A stretch of DNA of 64,000 nt from Synechococcales cyanobacterium C42_A2020_086 (GTDB taxonomy: Bacteria; Cyanobacteriota; Cyanobacteriia; Elainellales; Elainellaceae). Positions 55,164-64,000 of the stretch are shown piece after piece. The stretch spans positions 1 through 64,000 of the forward strand of contig JACYLU010000002.1 of assembly GCA_015272325.1 (NCBI GenBank), written 5' to 3'. Within the stretch, counting starts at the first letter, position 1. The number at the start of each line of letters is the position of its first letter. The translations under genes and the position numbers were made by a program. The notes under the pieces were generated by a model. It saw only the letters and a program-made list of their open reading frames with translations, was not told where the DNA came from and ran no database searches.

Positions 55164-55931
55164 TCACAAGGTGCGCTGCTGCAGTGCTCGCAGGATAGGG
55201 ATAGTTTGAATCTGTTCGGGACGGAGGGTTGTCCAGTCAAGTCCGGTTGGTCGGGGATAGCGCGTCTGGGTCTCGATGACGCCCTCAGGCGTTACAATCC
55301 AGTCCAACGGCCAATCGTGAGACTGCATTGGTAAGCGCTGATCGGCTACAAGCTGCAGCGGATGCACCGTTGTCACAATCGGCGTTTGCGGCTGCACCAG
55401 TTCAAATTCTCGCAGCATCGCCAGCTCCAGATCGGCAAAGCCTGCTCCCTTGCCGGTGCGACCCCCATCACTCGCTGCCGCTACACAGCCCACCACCACC
55501 AGATCGATTGGCTGCATCTCTTCAAAACTGACTAACCGCCCGTGGATCAGGGCCTGCCGCATCGTGGCTGCGACTTCTAGCGGAATCTGCTGCTGTTCTA
55601 AGTCAGCCGCCGTTAACTCCACAAAGCAACGACGGCGCGACAAACGCGGCACTGCCATATACAGCCGTTTACCGTCTTGCAAGGCCCGCAGCCGCACTGC
55701 CGCCTGTGGAGCATCGGGGTTGCACTTGATTACCTGAGCCTGCTGCCAGATGGGCAACGCCGCCAACTGCTCTGCCGCCTCAGCCGCCCCGAGAAAATGG
55801 GGAATATGCCCGACCGGGTCTCTCAGGACAACCCGCTGCTGCTTCAGCCGAGACCACACCTCCGCCCGCACGGCATCTTTGGCTGCATGGCGTCCGCTCC
55901 ATTCGGTTTTCTGTTGCTGGGGGTGCTCCAT
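55164..55931 (-). CDS. 5-formyltetrahydrofolate cyclo-ligase family protein
   Basis: 255 residues. N-terminal AKDAVRAEVWSRLKQQRVV (basic substrate helix), VIKCNPDAPQ, LYMAVPRLS and the C-terminal loop GKGAGFADLELAML, all characteristic of the MTHFS family that converts 5-formyl-THF to methenyl-THF. The protein is longer than classical MTHFS (about 190 aa), resembling the MTHFSD-like subgroup. Its stop lies 90 bases beyond cysS on the opposite strand. Confidence 0.85.
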   Translation of the reverse strand: MEHPQQQKTEWSGRHAAKDAVRAEVWSRLKQQRVVLRDPVGHIPHFLGAAEAAEQLAALPIWQQAQVIKCNPDAPQAAVRLRALQDGKRLYMAVPRLSRRRCFVELTAADLEQQQIPLEVAATMRQALIHGRLVSFEEMQPIDLVVVGCVAAASDGGRTGKGAGFADLELAMLREFELVQPQTPIVTTVHPLQLVADQRLPMQSHDWPLDWIVTPEGVIETQTRYPRPTGLDWTTLRPEQIQTIPILRALQQRTL

Positions 55932-55946
55932 CTGCCAGTCAGGACG

Positions 55947-56483
55947 TTAGAAGGAATACCGATTAAATTCTGCCGTGTTGCCCTGCTGATCAAACGAAAG
56001 AACCGCAAAATCGTCTTGCCGGTCACCCATTTCCATCCCCGGCGTACCCACCGGCATTCCTGGCACTGTGATTCCTTGGATGCGGGAACGTTCGCTGAGC
56101 AATCGCTGGATATCGCTGGCGGGCACATGCCCTTCAATCACATAGCCGTTGACGAAAGCCGTGTGACAAGAAGATAGCGATTGCGGCACGCCATACTGCT
56201 GCTTGATCGCATCGATATCTGGCGTAGAGAGCATCTGGGGCTGAAAGCCTTGGGACGTCAAATGCTCCATCCAGCCTTCGCAGCAGCGGCAGTTTGGATC
56301 GCGATACACCGTGATTGGCGTCAGTAGAAATACCTGAGCGATTTGAGCAGATGGCATCGTCATAGGTAAGGCAGCCGCGCTCCTGACTCCTCCCAGAACA
56401 ACGCCAACGCTAACCACCAACCCCACTATCCAACTTGCCAGCAGCCGGATGGCTCGTAGCCCTCGAAATTCTGCCTGGTTCAC
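55947..56483 (-). CDS. DUF411-family periplasmic protein
   Basis: About 178 residues from GTG 56483, preferred over TTG 56507 because GAGGAAAG lies just upstream. A signal or anchor helix (WIVGLVVSVGVVLGGV) is followed by VYRDPNCRCCEGWMEHL with a CxCC cluster, SLSSCHTAFVNGYVIEGHVP and MPVGTPGMEMG, the DUF411 pattern. Many members are linked to copper or heavy-metal handling, but this is only a family hint. It ends 15 bases before the cyclo-ligase gene on the same strand. Confidence 0.88.
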   Translation of the reverse strand: MNQAEFRGLRAIRLLASWIVGLVVSVGVVLGGVRSAAALPMTMPSAQIAQVFLLTPITVYRDPNCRCCEGWMEHLTSQGFQPQMLSTPDIDAIKQQYGVPQSLSSCHTAFVNGYVIEGHVPASDIQRLLSERSRIQGITVPGMPVGTPGMEMGDRQDDFAVLSFDQQGNTAEFNRYSF

Positions 56484-56574
56484 GATCTTTCCTCTAGCGC
56501 GTATCAACTCTTTTCATCCTATCCAAGCTGTCGGAATACCAACCAAGCCACGTGCTTGGGGAAATGAGGGCAAC

Positions 56575-57426
56575 TCAATCCAAATTCCTGCCGGTTAGCT
56601 CCACAAAAATATCTTCCAGGTTCGCTGGGCGCACCATCATGCCGGTCTTATCTGACTGGTGATCCAGAAACGATTTGGCTTCTTCTAGAGACGGGAAGAA
56701 CTTGTACTCCCAGCGGTCGCCATCCTGAACCATCAGCAACCCCTCCCCATGGCGTCGTCGCAGTTCCTCTAGCGTGCCCAGCTCGATTAATTTGCCGCTA
56801 TCCATGATGCCGATGCGGTTGCACAGATATTCAGCTTCTTCCATGTAGTGGGTCGTCAGCAGAATCGTCATCCCCTGCTGATTCAGTCCTTTGATGATTT
56901 CCCAGAGGCGGCGGCGTGTTTGGGGATCAAGCCCAACCGTGGGTTCATCAAGGAACAGAATTTGCGGCTGATGCAGCAGGGCACGGGCAATCTGCAGACG
57001 GCGCTTCATGCCACCCGAGAGGGTTTTGACGAGATCATTGCGGCGATCGCTCAGCTCCACATAATTCAGCCAGCGGTCAATTTCTTGCTGCCGCCGTCGA
57101 TTGGGAATGTGGTGCATTCGCCCATGGAATTCCATGTTTTCCCAGACGGTCAGATCCATATCAACGCTGGTTTGCTGCAACACAACGCCGATCTGGGTTT
57201 TGACGCCAAAGGGTTGCCGGATCACGTCGTAACCTGCCACCACGATATCGCCTTGGGTGGGTCTAGTCAGGGTTGTCAGCATCCGAATCGTCGTCGATTT
57301 CCCAGCCCCGTTGGGACCTAGCAAGCCAAAAATTTCTCCAGGCTCAATGGTTAGGGACAAGTCATCCACCACCGAGACATTGTTGTAAACCTTGTGAACA
57401 TTTTGCAGGCAGACTGCAGCAGGCAT
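56575..57426 (-). CDS. ABC transporter ATP-binding protein (DrrA-type), permease not adjacent
   Basis: 283 residues. Walker A GPNGAGKST, signature LSGGMKRRLQIARAL, Walker B ILFLDEPTVGLDP and H-loop LLTTHYMEEAE are intact, so it should hydrolyse ATP. The C-terminal 60 residues are a DrrA/CcmA-type extension ending in NLEDIFVELTGRNLD. Such ATPases normally pair with an ABC-2 membrane permease, but none adjoins here. Start ATG 57426. Confidence 0.92.
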   Translation of the reverse strand: MPAAVCLQNVHKVYNNVSVVDDLSLTIEPGEIFGLLGPNGAGKSTTIRMLTTLTRPTQGDIVVAGYDVIRQPFGVKTQIGVVLQQTSVDMDLTVWENMEFHGRMHHIPNRRRQQEIDRWLNYVELSDRRNDLVKTLSGGMKRRLQIARALLHQPQILFLDEPTVGLDPQTRRRLWEIIKGLNQQGMTILLTTHYMEEAEYLCNRIGIMDSGKLIELGTLEELRRRHGEGLLMVQDGDRWEYKFFPSLEEAKSFLDHQSDKTGMMVRPANLEDIFVELTGRNLD

Positions 57427-57525
57427 AGCGTCAATAGCATCTGGCTAAATTCTCATGCAGATTCTAGTCTACGGTACTGCGGACGAATCTCTACCGATTG
57501 CTCAGGGTGCGGCTGAGCCGGTGTC

Positions 57526-58737
57526 CTAAAGGGCAGGAGCACGGTAGCGCATCGCTGGAGCGTAGAACAGGGCTTGAAATCCGGCTTGCCGTTCTGCGGG
57601 CGGTTCAGGGGCATAGTCCCACAGGCTCTCGTAGTAAAAGAAGGTAACGCCTAAGCCCCGCATCTGCGCGGCCCGCACCTGCGCCTGAATTAGCGCCATT
57701 GTCACTGGGTTGTTGCGCAAGCCGGTCAGAACACCCACACCCGTGGGAATCTTCTGCTGCACTTCCTGGATCTCCGGGCGGCTAATCTGCTCCACAAAGC
57801 TTTGCAGATTCGGACGATATACCTGCACAGTCAGCTCATCGACAATGTTCTGCCGTACCCAGCCTAGCCAATCCTGCAAATGCAGCCGGTAGGCAAAATC
57901 ATAGTAGTTTGGGGAGACCGAGAAGATAGCTCCCGGTTTGCGGGCTTTGACGGCGCGATTGAGCTGAGCCATGAATGCCGTGATTTTGTTGGCTCGCCAG
58001 CGCACCCAGTCAGCATCGGCTGGATCGGCGGGCGGTGTTTTCTTGGTTTCCTGGGTGTAGAGAGCCTTCGTGTAGCGGTCGTAGCCAAATTCGCGGGGCA
58101 GGCTCATGTGGTCATCAAACTGGATCCCGTCTACGTCATACTGAGTGACGATTTCCAGCACTAGATCGGTAATAAACTGCTGTACCTGCGGATGAAACGG
58201 ATTCAGCCAGACGACCTCACCCGCTGCGCTGATTGAGGTTTGTCCGCCGTCTTGCTTAGTCGTCAGCCAGTCCGGATGCTTGAGGGCTAGTTCCGACGTG
58301 GGAGGAGCCATGAAGCCAAACTCAAACCAAGGAATCACCAGCAGTCCTTGATAATGGGCTTGAGCCGCCAGATCCGCCAAGATATCTTGTCCCTCTAGCC
58401 CGCGATACACAAAGGACTGAATTCCACTGCGCTGAGCCACGGCACTCGGGTAGAATGTATAACCTGCGTTCCAGACAACCGGATAGATCGTGTTGAAGTT
58501 GAGCAGCTTGAGCTGAGCGACGGCATCCTGCACCTTCAGCCGATCCCGCAAAATATCGGCGTCATTGGTGGTCAACCAAACACCGCGAATTTCCGAGCGC
58601 GACTGTGGCAAGACAGGCTCCATTTGACCTAGCCATGTGCCTGTCAGCGATAGCACAAATAGTAGCGGCAGCAGCAACCGCAGCAATCGCCGTCTGCTTA
58701 CCCATCTCACTATCCACTTCAATTCAGTGTTCCTCAT
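57526..58737 (-). CDS. GHL10-type glycoside hydrolase (DUF187)
   Basis: About 403 residues from ATG 58737 (MRNTELKWIVRWV), the upstream frame to 58797 being unsupported. N-terminal signal anchor (LLRLLLPLLFVLSLTG), then the YngK/GHL10 body: EIRGVWLTTNDADILRDR, LNFNTIYPVVWNAGYTFYPS, VIPWFEFGF, WLNPFHPQVQQFITDLVLEI and YDVDGIQFDDHMSLP. The family cleaves glycans, probably denuded peptidoglycan; exact substrate uncertain. Exported to the periplasm. Confidence 0.88.
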   Translation of the reverse strand: MRNTELKWIVRWVSRRRLLRLLLPLLFVLSLTGTWLGQMEPVLPQSRSEIRGVWLTTNDADILRDRLKVQDAVAQLKLLNFNTIYPVVWNAGYTFYPSAVAQRSGIQSFVYRGLEGQDILADLAAQAHYQGLLVIPWFEFGFMAPPTSELALKHPDWLTTKQDGGQTSISAAGEVVWLNPFHPQVQQFITDLVLEIVTQYDVDGIQFDDHMSLPREFGYDRYTKALYTQETKKTPPADPADADWVRWRANKITAFMAQLNRAVKARKPGAIFSVSPNYYDFAYRLHLQDWLGWVRQNIVDELTVQVYRPNLQSFVEQISRPEIQEVQQKIPTGVGVLTGLRNNPVTMALIQAQVRAAQMRGLGVTFFYYESLWDYAPEPPAERQAGFQALFYAPAMRYRAPAL

Positions 58738-59000
58738 CCCCACGAACCGGATTCCAGTATTCAAGACGTGCCTGTTCCCAGAGTTCTGGACTGGCATCGA
58801 CTAGCCCCATAGTCTATCGGGATTCCCGCAAACAAAACATAAGAATTATTGATGTTTCTGCTGACGCCCACACCGGGTAAAACGTTCCGAATCAACGACC
58901 AACTGGTGCTACAGAGCCTTAATCCCAGGCGATGCTGCGATCTCAGTCGTCGGTTCAACTTGCATTTTTGTTGAGTTTATGTCATGCCCTACCAAGAACG

Positions 59001-60200
59001 TCATTGGGTTAACCCTGGTGTCAGCAATATTAACTGCTGTGTTACCAATGCTCGCAGGTCAGACAAATCCAGCTCCACCTCCTGCAAAATCTCTGCCACG
59101 GTTCGGGTCTGATTGCCGTCTGCAGCTTTTAAGAATTGCCATTCCGACTCCCTGAGGTTGATGATCTGATAGTCGTAGTTGAATAGGGTGCGGCTGTCCC
59201 AGCCATCCATACAGGGGCTACGATCTGGAATGGCTGCCAGTAGGGCCGCATCATCCGACCAGTCCGCTTTGGGTAGGGGCGGTCGAGCGAGGAAAAATTC
59301 GTAGTGGGTGATTGTCTCTGGGTCGAGTAGTTCAATCAAGCGATAGCGCTGGCGATCGGTTAGTTTAGCAGCCCGTTCTAGGAGGTCGGGGGCTTTGCTC
59401 AGCAGCCGCTCCAATTGCCAGACCTGCGGATTCGAGAAACCAACAAACTCTAGACCCGAGGCGTCAATGAGTTCGAAGAGCGTGTCAATGGTGTAGTCAA
59501 TTTCCTGAGGATGGACATACATATCTGCAAAGCACTCGTCCCGATGATTCTCAATCGACCAGCGCTCTCGCTCCCGCTTCACCAGTCGGTTATTCTCGGG
59601 CAATGCCGCAAAGATCTGCCGCCCAATGGAAACGCCATCGCAGTAGTCACCTCGTTTTTCTCCTTGCAGCAACGCAATGGCTTGCTGCATCAGCTTAATC
59701 TCCCAACGCCCAAGCTCGCTATAGACAAAGATGTGCAAAAGACCACCGGGCGCTAGCTTTTGAGCCAATGCCTGAAGTCCGCGAATGGGGTCGGGGGTGT
59801 GGTGCAACACGCCTACGCAGTTAATTAAATCAAACTCACCAGCTAAGCGATCGACATCGTAGAGTGAGAGGTGATGAAACTCGACGCGATTCGCTCCCGA
59901 GCGCTGGCACCGTTCTCTGGCAACAGCTAGCGTTCCAGCACTCAAATCAATGCCAACAACCTGCGCCTGAGGATTTAAGTGAACTAGATACTCGGTGCCC
60001 ACTCCCGAGCCACAGCCAGCATCCAGAATTCGAATGTCCTGCCGTGGTGGTTTGCGTCCGGTACAGAAAGCGTAGGCTGCGGGCCAGTTCCAGCGCCAGT
60101 TGTAACCGGGTGGTGGTTCATCCAACAGTGGCTCGGGTGGAAAGGGATAGGTGTCATACAGTTGAGCAACAGCCGCGCTAATGCGTTGAGCGTCAGACAT
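59001..60200 (-). CDS. Class I SAM-dependent methyltransferase
   Basis: 399 residues. N-terminal YDTYPFPPEPLLDEPPPGYN, SAM motif RILDAGCGSGVGTEYLV, acidic loop VVGIDLSAGTLAVARERC, INCVGVLHHTPDPIRGLQAL and LAPGGLLHIFVYSELGRWE. The C-terminal 170 residues carry further conserved helices (WSIENHRDECFADMYVHP). It is related to cyanobacterial UbiE/COQ-like proteins with a helical extension. Substrate unknown. Confidence 0.85.
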   Translation of the reverse strand: MSDAQRISAAVAQLYDTYPFPPEPLLDEPPPGYNWRWNWPAAYAFCTGRKPPRQDIRILDAGCGSGVGTEYLVHLNPQAQVVGIDLSAGTLAVARERCQRSGANRVEFHHLSLYDVDRLAGEFDLINCVGVLHHTPDPIRGLQALAQKLAPGGLLHIFVYSELGRWEIKLMQQAIALLQGEKRGDYCDGVSIGRQIFAALPENNRLVKRERERWSIENHRDECFADMYVHPQEIDYTIDTLFELIDASGLEFVGFSNPQVWQLERLLSKAPDLLERAAKLTDRQRYRLIELLDPETITHYEFFLARPPLPKADWSDDAALLAAIPDRSPCMDGWDSRTLFNYDYQIINLRESEWQFLKAADGNQTRTVAEILQEVELDLSDLRALVTQQLILLTPGLTQ

Positions 60201-60375
60201 AGGAGTACAGCAATGCCATCAAGCGTCGCAAGGGTTTTCTCATGTTTTACCAAGCTCTCAGCACTATCTCATAAAAGCGTCAGCCGCTGTTCAGGATGGC
60301 TGTTCATTTTGAGAGCATCTGCTTAAGAGTGCTTAAGAGACAGTGCCCCTTCGCTAGATCTCACAGGAGAAGACC

Positions 60376-60864
60376 ATGAAACACCTGGTAGCAAGCAGTT
60401 TTGTGATTTTGCTGCTCACAACAGGATGTGCAGTTCGTTCACCCCGTTCTGGACCTTCCCCATCGAGTGTGGAGACCCAGACTCCAACCCAGGAGTTGAG
60501 TCAGGGCTTCCAGGTGGTTGCTTCGGGTAGCTTCGTTTCAGGAGAGCATCCGACCCAAGGCAGCGTGCGAATTCTCGAGGAAAACGGACAACGCTACATT
60601 GAGCTAGGCAACGATTTTCAAACCAATCGTGGACCCGATCTGTTCGTCATTCTGCACCGCTCGCCAGACGTGATCGGCACAACCGTCGCCCCTACCCACA
60701 GCATCAACGAGGGAGAGTATGTCACGATTGCCCCCCTAGAATCTGTGAATGGTCAGCAGCGCTACCCCATTCCCATCGAAGTGAATCTAGCGGATTACCA
60801 GTCCGTTGCTATTTGGTGTCGTCAATTCAATGCGACCTTCGGCGCAGCAAGCTTGCAAAGCTAA
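60376..60864 (+). CDS. DM13-domain lipoprotein
   Basis: 162 residues. Signal with lipobox LLLTTGC (Cys19), then a Ser/Pro/Thr linker, then a DM13 domain (FQVVASGSFVSGEHPTQGSV, RYIELGNDFQTNRGPDLFVIL, VAIWCRQFNATFGAASL) with a single conserved Cys. DM13 is an electron-transfer-associated domain in animals and bacteria whose role is open. Ribosome site AGGAGA at about 60364. Confidence 0.9.
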   Translation: MKHLVASSFVILLLTTGCAVRSPRSGPSPSSVETQTPTQELSQGFQVVASGSFVSGEHPTQGSVRILEENGQRYIELGNDFQTNRGPDLFVILHRSPDVIGTTVAPTHSINEGEYVTIAPLESVNGQQRYPIPIEVNLADYQSVAIWCRQFNATFGAASLQS

Positions 60865-61014
60865 GCGATCTGGATTGGATGCAGCAGCGAGGGTGAAGCA
60901 ACTTTAGAATTTACAAGCCCGAGAGAATTTACAAGCCTGAGGATTTTGTGTAATATTTTGTAACAATAGAAAGGCAAAGACATCAAAAGCTGCGGTTGTT
61001 TCAGGAGTTAGATT

Positions 61015-61971
61015 TTGGGTACTGGGGATGTAACGAATCGGCTGATTCAAACAGAACGATACTGTTTGATTGGGCACCTTGTTTCCATGGCGTTTGGGCT
61101 AGCAGGACTGCTGCTAGTTATGCCTCATCCGGAATTTTTGGCCTATGTGCCAGCAGGGCAGACGCTCTTCCGGTGGAGCATGGCCGGAGGAGGAGTTGTT
61201 TACATTGTGCTGGGCGCTACTGCGGTAGCGATCCACGCCTATCGTGTGCTGGGCTGGCGTGCTTGGCTAGCCTTCATGCTACCGGCAGTCTTGATTTCCC
61301 TAAGCAGCGAATTGCTGGGCACCAGCACGGGTTTTCCATTTGGACATTACAGCTATCTGAGCGGTTTGGGCTACAAAATTGCGGGTTTAGTCCCGTTCAC
61401 CATCCCCCTGTCCTGGTTCTATCTAGGGCTATCCTCCTACGAGCTAGCGAAAGCGGGCTTATCGACTCTGGCTGCTCAGCGAGGTCAGTCGTTGGGCTGG
61501 TTAGGGCAGGTTGGAGCCGTTGGTCTAGGCGCTTTACTACTCACCTCGTGGGACTTTGTGCTCGATCCGGCTATGAGCCAGACCGCGATGCCCTTTTGGT
61601 ATTGGCATCAGCCCGGAGCATTCTTTGGGATGCCCTACCAAAACTTTGTTGGCTGGTTGGGTACGGGTGCAACCTTCATGACGGTAGCGGCTCTGCTTTG
61701 GGGCAAGCGGGTACCGGTGCTCCAAGCGGCGCAGCTTAACTTGCCTTTTGTGGTGTATTTGGGGAACTTTGCCTTTGCTGCAGTGATGAGTATTGCTGCT
61801 GGCTTTTGGGTGCCCTTGCTACTGGGTTTGTTGCTGGGCGTGGCACCTGCCGTGACCTGCTGGCGACTTGGGCAGTCTGGAGTGGTGACCTCTTCGCGTC
61901 TCGTCTCTGAGGTGGACGGCGTTGAAGCGACTGCTGCGGTAGATGATGTCATTAAACAGATTGCCGCCTAG
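61015..61971 (+). CDS. cruF: Carotenoid 1',2'-hydratase CruF
   Basis: 318 residues from TTG 61015 (AGGAG at 61003-61007). Eight or so hydrophobic helices with SSELLGTSTGFPFGHYSYLS, IPLSWFYLGLSS and WDFVLDPAMSQT, the CruF pattern. CruF adds water to gamma-carotene's psi end on the route to myxol-type glycosides. cruG follows 143 bases later, the usual cyanobacterial order. Confidence 0.9.
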   Translation: MGTGDVTNRLIQTERYCLIGHLVSMAFGLAGLLLVMPHPEFLAYVPAGQTLFRWSMAGGGVVYIVLGATAVAIHAYRVLGWRAWLAFMLPAVLISLSSELLGTSTGFPFGHYSYLSGLGYKIAGLVPFTIPLSWFYLGLSSYELAKAGLSTLAAQRGQSLGWLGQVGAVGLGALLLTSWDFVLDPAMSQTAMPFWYWHQPGAFFGMPYQNFVGWLGTGATFMTVAALLWGKRVPVLQAAQLNLPFVVYLGNFAFAAVMSIAAGFWVPLLLGLLLGVAPAVTCWRLGQSGVVTSSRLVSEVDGVEATAAVDDVIKQIAA

Positions 61972-62012
61972 ATCTCTGTAGTTTCTGGTCTAATTTTTTT
62001 GACTTAATGCAG

Positions 62013-62052
62013 TTGCCCCCAACGCTGGTTGATCGCGGCAAGTCGGGGGCAA
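62013..62052 (+). repeat. Inverted repeat between cruF and cruG
   Basis: TTGCCCCC (62013-62020) and GGGGGCAA (62045-62052) are perfect 8-bp arms with a 24-base loop. GTGTTATGGGTTA is duplicated just after it (62053-62079). It could attenuate or stabilise the operon transcript. Confidence 0.6.
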
Positions 62053-62114
62053 TGTGTTATGGGTTAGTGTTATGGGTTAGAAGTTACTAGGCACAGTTCC
62101 TGGCTATCAACGCT

Positions 62115-63374
62115 TTGCTGAATTGTTTACTCGCTCTTGTGCAACAGCCACTCACGATTGCGACCGTTGCCTCTCCTTCAGTAATCTGTACCGGTTTTGC
62201 AGCCTTGGCGCTGCTACTGCTGTTGGTGCAACTGCCAGCTGCAGCGATTCTGCTATCTCGCTTGCTGCAAGGACCGCGTCGCCACCCACCCCTGATTCCC
62301 GAATTGGCTACACCCGATTTATTGGGTAAAGTCAGCGTGGTCGTACCAACCCTCAACGAAGCTGCCCGGATTGCGCCCTGTCTGGAAGGGCTAAGCCGTC
62401 AAGGCTATGAACTGCGGCAAGCAATTGTAGTCGATAGTCGCTCTACCGATGGCACTGTCGAGCTTGTGAAAGCTGCCCAGAACCGCGACCCGCGCCTGCA
62501 ATTAATCATCGATGACCCCTTACCTCCTGGCTGGGTAGGACGCCCTTGGGCTTTACACACCGGATTTCTACATAGCTCTGAGGAGAGTGAGTGGATCTTG
62601 GGCATCGATGCCGACACTCATCCACAGCCCGGTCTCATTGCTAGCTTAGTTAAAACGGCGGAGCAACAGGGCTACGATTTGGTGTCGCTGTCACCGCAGT
62701 TTATCCTGCGAGATCTAGGGGAGTTTTGGTTGCAACCGGCTTTGCTCATTACCCTCGTGTATCGCTTTGGTCCGGCGGGTGGCAGTGCTGCTGGAGCGGA
62801 GCGGGTCATGGCTAATGGTCAGTGCTTCCTCTGTCGCCGATCGCTGCTGGCTGAGCTAGGTGGATATAGCAGTGCTCGCAAGTCCTTTTGTGACGATGTA
62901 ACCCTGGCTCGTAATGCGGCTCGGATGGGAGCAAAGGTTGGCTTTCTCGATGGTGCTCGGGTGCTGAAGGTCCGGATGTACGAGGGAATGCTGGAAACCT
63001 GGCGCGAGTGGGGGCGCTCCCTAGACCTGAAAGACGCCTCTTCAGCTCCTCAAACATGGGGCGATCTTGGCTTTTTGATTGCTGTGCAAGGGCTGCCCTT
63101 GTTTGCCACATTACTCTTCCTAGGCAGTATAATCAGCGGCTGCACTGCGCTGCCCATAGAAGTGGCGCTAGGGCTTAATCTGGGACTTCTGGGCATACGG
63201 ATTGCCCTGCTGTGGGCTATTGCCCCTTCCTACGACTTTACTCAGGCCCAGGCTGCCTGGAGCTTTTGGCTGTCGCCACTTGCCGATCCCCTGGCTGTAT
63301 ATCGAATTTTTCTGTCGTCCTGGCACACTCCAACTCAGTGGCGCGGGCGTCGCTACGAGGATCTCATGCATTGA
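62115..63374 (+). CDS. cruG: Carotenoid 2'-O-glycosyltransferase CruG
   Basis: 419 residues from TTG 62115; a stop at 62088 excludes a longer start. N-terminal membrane helix, GT2 domain with VSVVVPTLNEAARI, VVDSRSTDGTVELV, GIDADTHPQPG and the acceptor motif KSFCDDVTLARNA, then two or three C-terminal helices. It attaches a sugar to the 2'-hydroxyl of myxol-like carotenoids made after CruF. Confidence 0.9.
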   Translation: MLNCLLALVQQPLTIATVASPSVICTGFAALALLLLLVQLPAAAILLSRLLQGPRRHPPLIPELATPDLLGKVSVVVPTLNEAARIAPCLEGLSRQGYELRQAIVVDSRSTDGTVELVKAAQNRDPRLQLIIDDPLPPGWVGRPWALHTGFLHSSEESEWILGIDADTHPQPGLIASLVKTAEQQGYDLVSLSPQFILRDLGEFWLQPALLITLVYRFGPAGGSAAGAERVMANGQCFLCRRSLLAELGGYSSARKSFCDDVTLARNAARMGAKVGFLDGARVLKVRMYEGMLETWREWGRSLDLKDASSAPQTWGDLGFLIAVQGLPLFATLLFLGSIISGCTALPIEVALGLNLGLLGIRIALLWAIAPSYDFTQAQAAWSFWLSPLADPLAVYRIFLSSWHTPTQWRGRRYEDLMH

Positions 63375-63439
63375 AACAAATGAACTGAAGCAAAAACTTA
63401 AACCATAAAAAAACATAAAAAACTTAAACAGCAAAGAGA

Positions 63440-63459
63440 GGTGCAGTCTCACTTGCACC
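63440..63459 (-). terminator. Hairpin in the cruG/ybaB convergent gap
   Basis: GGTGCA (63440-63445) and TGCACC (63454-63459) pair around an 8-base loop; on the minus strand it is followed by TCTCTTT. It likely ends the ybaB transcript. Confidence 0.5.
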
Positions 63460-63489
63460 CCCTGGTTCAACTGGAAACAGATCAACCGC

Positions 63490-63840
63490 TTAAAGTCCGG
63501 GCAGATTCAGCCCCTCGGTCAACTCTTCCATGCGTTGCCGCATTGTGGCGGTTGATTTGTTGTAAGCGTCTTTCATAGCTGCGGTGACCAGATCCGACAA
63601 CACGTCAGCCCCTTCGCCTATTGCATCCGCTGAAATTTCGACTCGACGAGGTTCTTGGTTGCCACTGAGGACAACCTTCACGAGTCCGCCTCCAGACTCG
63701 CCCTCGATTTCCATGACTTCCAGTTCTTCTTGCAGCCGCTTAGCACCTTCTTGAACCTGCTGGGCTTTCTTAAAAGCTTCGGTCAGTTCCTTCATTTTGC
63801 CCAAACCGAAGCCGAAGCCTTGACCTTGACCTTTTGACAT
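63490..63840 (-). CDS. ybaB: YbaB/EbfC-family nucleoid-associated protein
   Basis: 116 residues. A Gly-rich tract [40 protein letters not shown] and [20 protein letters not shown] are the family hallmarks. It binds DNA as a dimer and is thought to influence nucleoid structure. It follows murB on the minus strand. Confidence 0.95.
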   Translation of the reverse strand: MSKGQGQGFGFGLGKMKELTEAFKKAQQVQEGAKRLQEELEVMEIEGESGGGLVKVVLSGNQEPRRVEISADAIGEGADVLSDLVTAAMKDAYNKSTATMRQRMEELTEGLNLPGL

Positions 63841-63957
63841 AATGTTTTTATCGAGTGTGGGTCGAATGCTATCTTAACAACGATCGCTGCTATCCGATGC
63901 GGATATTACCGATTGCCTTCCCCGATCTGCCCCGGCAAAATGACACCTAGAGCGGAT

Positions 63958-64000
63958 TCACGCGCCCTGAAATTCGCCCAGCATCTTCACCTCGGGTTCT
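63958..64000 (-). CDS. murB: UDP-N-acetylmuramate dehydrogenase MurB, C-terminal end (5' part beyond window)
   Basis: The last 13 codons before TGA (63958-63960) read EPEVKMLGEFQGA, the normal MurB C-terminus in cyanobacteria, which often precede ybaB. Only this tail is visible, so the call is moderate. MurB reduces the enolpyruvyl group in peptidoglycan precursor synthesis. Confidence 0.6.
   Translation of the reverse strand, partial: EPEVKMLGEFQGA

Overview
The window is a chromosomal segment of a cyanobacterium. The evidence is phosphoribulokinase with both redox cysteines, a ferredoxin-NADP reductase carrying an N-terminal CpcD-like phycobilisome-linker domain, ferrochelatase with a C-terminal chlorophyll-binding-like helix, an SLH-domain porin, the CruF/CruG carotenoid genes, many cyanobacteria-type hypothetical families and a few HIP1 octamers (GCGATCGC at 1019, 1962, 2027, 8488 and 57043). 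Genes are short operons on both strands, as usual for the phylum. I cannot name the genus. Apart from one tyrosine recombinase I see no prophage, insertion sequence or CRISPR array.

Layout. 1-3.1 kb: 3' end of katG, then a strong promoter and a probable sulfide-responsive operon (sulfide:quinone reductase, ArsR-type repressor, DUF3365 haem protein). 3.1-13.1 kb: small membrane and lipoprotein genes; leuC and leuD separated by a 5'-truncated Tic22-like remnant; bifunctional nuclease; ferredoxin-fused aldo/keto reductase; SDR; a hypothetical protein; SdhA-type flavoprotein; a Xre-type regulator followed by a near-consensus promoter with a palindrome at its start site. 13-19.3 kb: anion transporter, petH, prk, TenA, PAP2 phosphatase. 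19.3-19.84 kb: a convergent intergenic region packed with inverted repeats. 19.84-28.3 kb: a ProA homologue lacking the catalytic cysteine, CPA2 antiporter, xanthine/uracil permease, SLH porin. 28.6-30.5 kb: a very acidic 502-residue protein and tRNA-Asp. 30.7-37.7 kb: PLP decarboxylase, CbiT-like methyltransferase, cdsA, hemH, recombinase, methyltransferase, CPXCG protein and an unlisted 52-residue membrane protein.

37.9-44.4 kb is the most system-like block: a REC-Hpt phosphotransfer protein, an RsbW-type anti-sigma kinase, a REC-SpoIIE phosphatase, a STAS anti-anti-sigma factor and a four-GAF protein with a degenerate kinase end. Together they look like a two-component-controlled partner-switching module with no histidine kinase or sigma factor beside it. 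44.8-55 kb: pyrD with DUF3531, ssb, mreBCD, HAD phosphatase, dtd, a His-rich COG0523 GTPase divergent from cysS. 55-64 kb: 5-FTHF cyclo-ligase, DUF411 protein, orphan ABC ATPase, GHL10 hydrolase, methyltransferase, DM13 lipoprotein, cruF-cruG, ybaB and the 3' end of murB.

No single locus is clearly a new system. The best leads are the partner-switching block, the structured intergenic region, the Cys-less ProA, the acidic protein and the regulator-plus-operator pair near 12.8 kb. All family calls come from reading the sequence; no database search was possible.
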